From contig CM068380.1 in the NCBI GenBank assembly GCA_034770075.1, positions 25,565,638-25,629,637 on the forward strand: a DNA stretch of 64,000 nucleotides, read 5' to 3'. A program made the position numbers and the translations under genes. How positions within the stretch are numbered: the stretch's first letter is position 1; each line of letters begins with the position of its first letter. This document shows, piece by piece, positions 63,201 through 64,000 of this stretch. This stretch comes from Aralia elata (taxonomy: Eukaryota > Streptophyta > Magnoliopsida > Apiales > Araliaceae). The notes beneath the pieces were generated by a model that saw nothing but the letters and a program-made list of their open reading frames with translations, did no database searches and was not told where the DNA came from.

Positions 63201-64000
63201 CTTATGAGGTGAACTACCCCACTCATGATTTGGAGTTGGCAGCAGTAATCTTTGCCTTAAAAATTTGGAGGCACTATTTGTATGGAGAGACTTGTGATAT
63301 CTTCACCGACCATAAAAGTCTTAAATACATTTTCACTCAAAAGGAGCTTAACATGAGGCAGAGACGTTGGTTCGAGCTTCTAAAAGATTATGATGCGAGA
63401 ATACAGTATCACCCGGGGAAGGCAAATGTGGTTGCAGATGCTCTTAGCCGAAAGAATTCAGGAAGTGTAGCAACCCTTATTACACAACCTCAACTTATTT
63501 CGGATATGGAGCGGCAAGAGTTGGAGTTTTTTGTGCAAGGATCAGATGGGATTTTGGCAGGTATGAGAGTAGAGCCATCTCTTATCTCACGGGTTAAAGA
63601 AGCTCAGAAAGAAGATGGGGAATTGTGGGGTATGACGCAAAACATAGAAGAGGGCAAGCAACCCGAGTTTCATATTGATGACCATGGTGTGATTTGGTTG
63701 GGTAAGCGGTTGTGTGTACCGTCGGATTCAACCATTCGAGAAGCTGTGTTGGTTGAGTCTCATAGTTCGCCATTTTCTATTCATCCAGGTTCCACTAAGA
63801 TGTACAGGGATTTGAAAGAGAATTTTTGGTGGAATGGGATGAAGCGAGACGTGGCTGAATATGTGGGTAAGTGCCTCACTTGTCAACAAGTGAAGATAGA
63901 ACATCAACGAGCTAGTGGTTTGTTGCAACAGTTAGACATACCGGTTTGGAAGTGGGAGGATATCACGATGGACTTCGTGACTGGTTTGCCGAAGACTTTC
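60272..64000 (+). pseudogene. Tekay-like gag-pol, one stop, runs off window
   Basis: ATG at 60272 (MARRSARITGRQGNNGG). Domains: Gag capsid (about 95-280; AENWMAHLEKIFDVLGCSDN, GDAQRWWKTMK), Gln/Asn/Arg-rich linker, two Cys/His motifs (CATCGGNHPGRQC and CFLCGQMGHIARDC, about 381-415), protease VLFDTGSTHSVVA (about 467), reverse transcriptase from VPGAEPISKAPYRMA, RNase H with IYSDASKKGLG (about 948), and the start of the integrase zinc module (HSSPFSIHPG...CLTC). One TAA at 62456-62458 replaces the Gln of the usual LFDQLQGAKYFS. Everything downstream stays in frame, and the catalytic FIDD box is intact (about 803). The rest of integrase and any chromodomain lie outside the window. The frame is otherwise undamaged, so this copy is young and was probably silenced by a single C-to-T change. 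Confidence 0.9.

Overview
The window is nuclear DNA from a flowering plant, most likely a eudicot with a large, repeat-rich genome. The evidence is plant-type LTR retrotransposons (Athila, Tat and Tekay-like Ty3 lineages plus Ty1/copia), PIF/Harbinger, hAT and Stowaway-type DNA elements, a plastid-derived fragment, long AT-rich spacers, and one legume-lectin receptor kinase gene. I cannot name the species. Only one intact host-type gene was found: a single-exon L-type lectin receptor kinase at 8995-11028 on the minus strand.

Layout. 1-1118: stacked, truncated LTR starts, all on the minus strand. 1119-2600: decayed copia 3' end, a 40-bp minisatellite and (TA)n. 2798-3284: a terminal-inverted-repeat element that captured plastid psbA and trnI-CAU pieces. 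3370-6843: a PIF/Harbinger element with both of its genes, each broken. 8995-11028: the receptor kinase. 11330-14439: MITEs, including a 1.4-kb hAT element inserted inside the terminal repeat of another MITE, with an 8-bp target duplication. 15391-16032: copia 3' end. 16033-20774: Tat-lineage LTR, primer site and broken gag. 21000-22074: LINE reverse-transcriptase scrap and an LTR. 22075-31101: an old Athila element carrying an inserted opposite-strand LTR. 31102-33200 and 46350-48938: a minus-strand Tekay-like element split by a complete, young Athila element at 33201-46349 (LTRs almost identical, 5-bp CTACA target duplication, uninterrupted gag-pol and a third ORF). 48939-51842: copia gag, primer site and LTR, itself interrupted by the Tekay-like element. 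53069-54526: solo Athila-type LTR. 54528-55290: a degenerate, possibly MULE-like ORF. 57658-64000: a plus-strand Tekay-like element whose polyprotein is open except for one stop codon and runs off the window end.

How it fits together. Most of the window is a nested stack of retrotransposons: copia was hit by Tekay, and Tekay was hit twice by Athila elements. The most unusual signals are in the Athila 3' region. A short hairpin occurs once in the young copy and four times in tandem in the old copy, with compensatory base changes in its stem. A second covarying hairpin follows pol, and polypurine-tract-like modules occur three times in each copy. The young Athila LTR also carries a very CpG-rich tandem array directly upstream of its TATA box, with a different copy number in the two LTRs.
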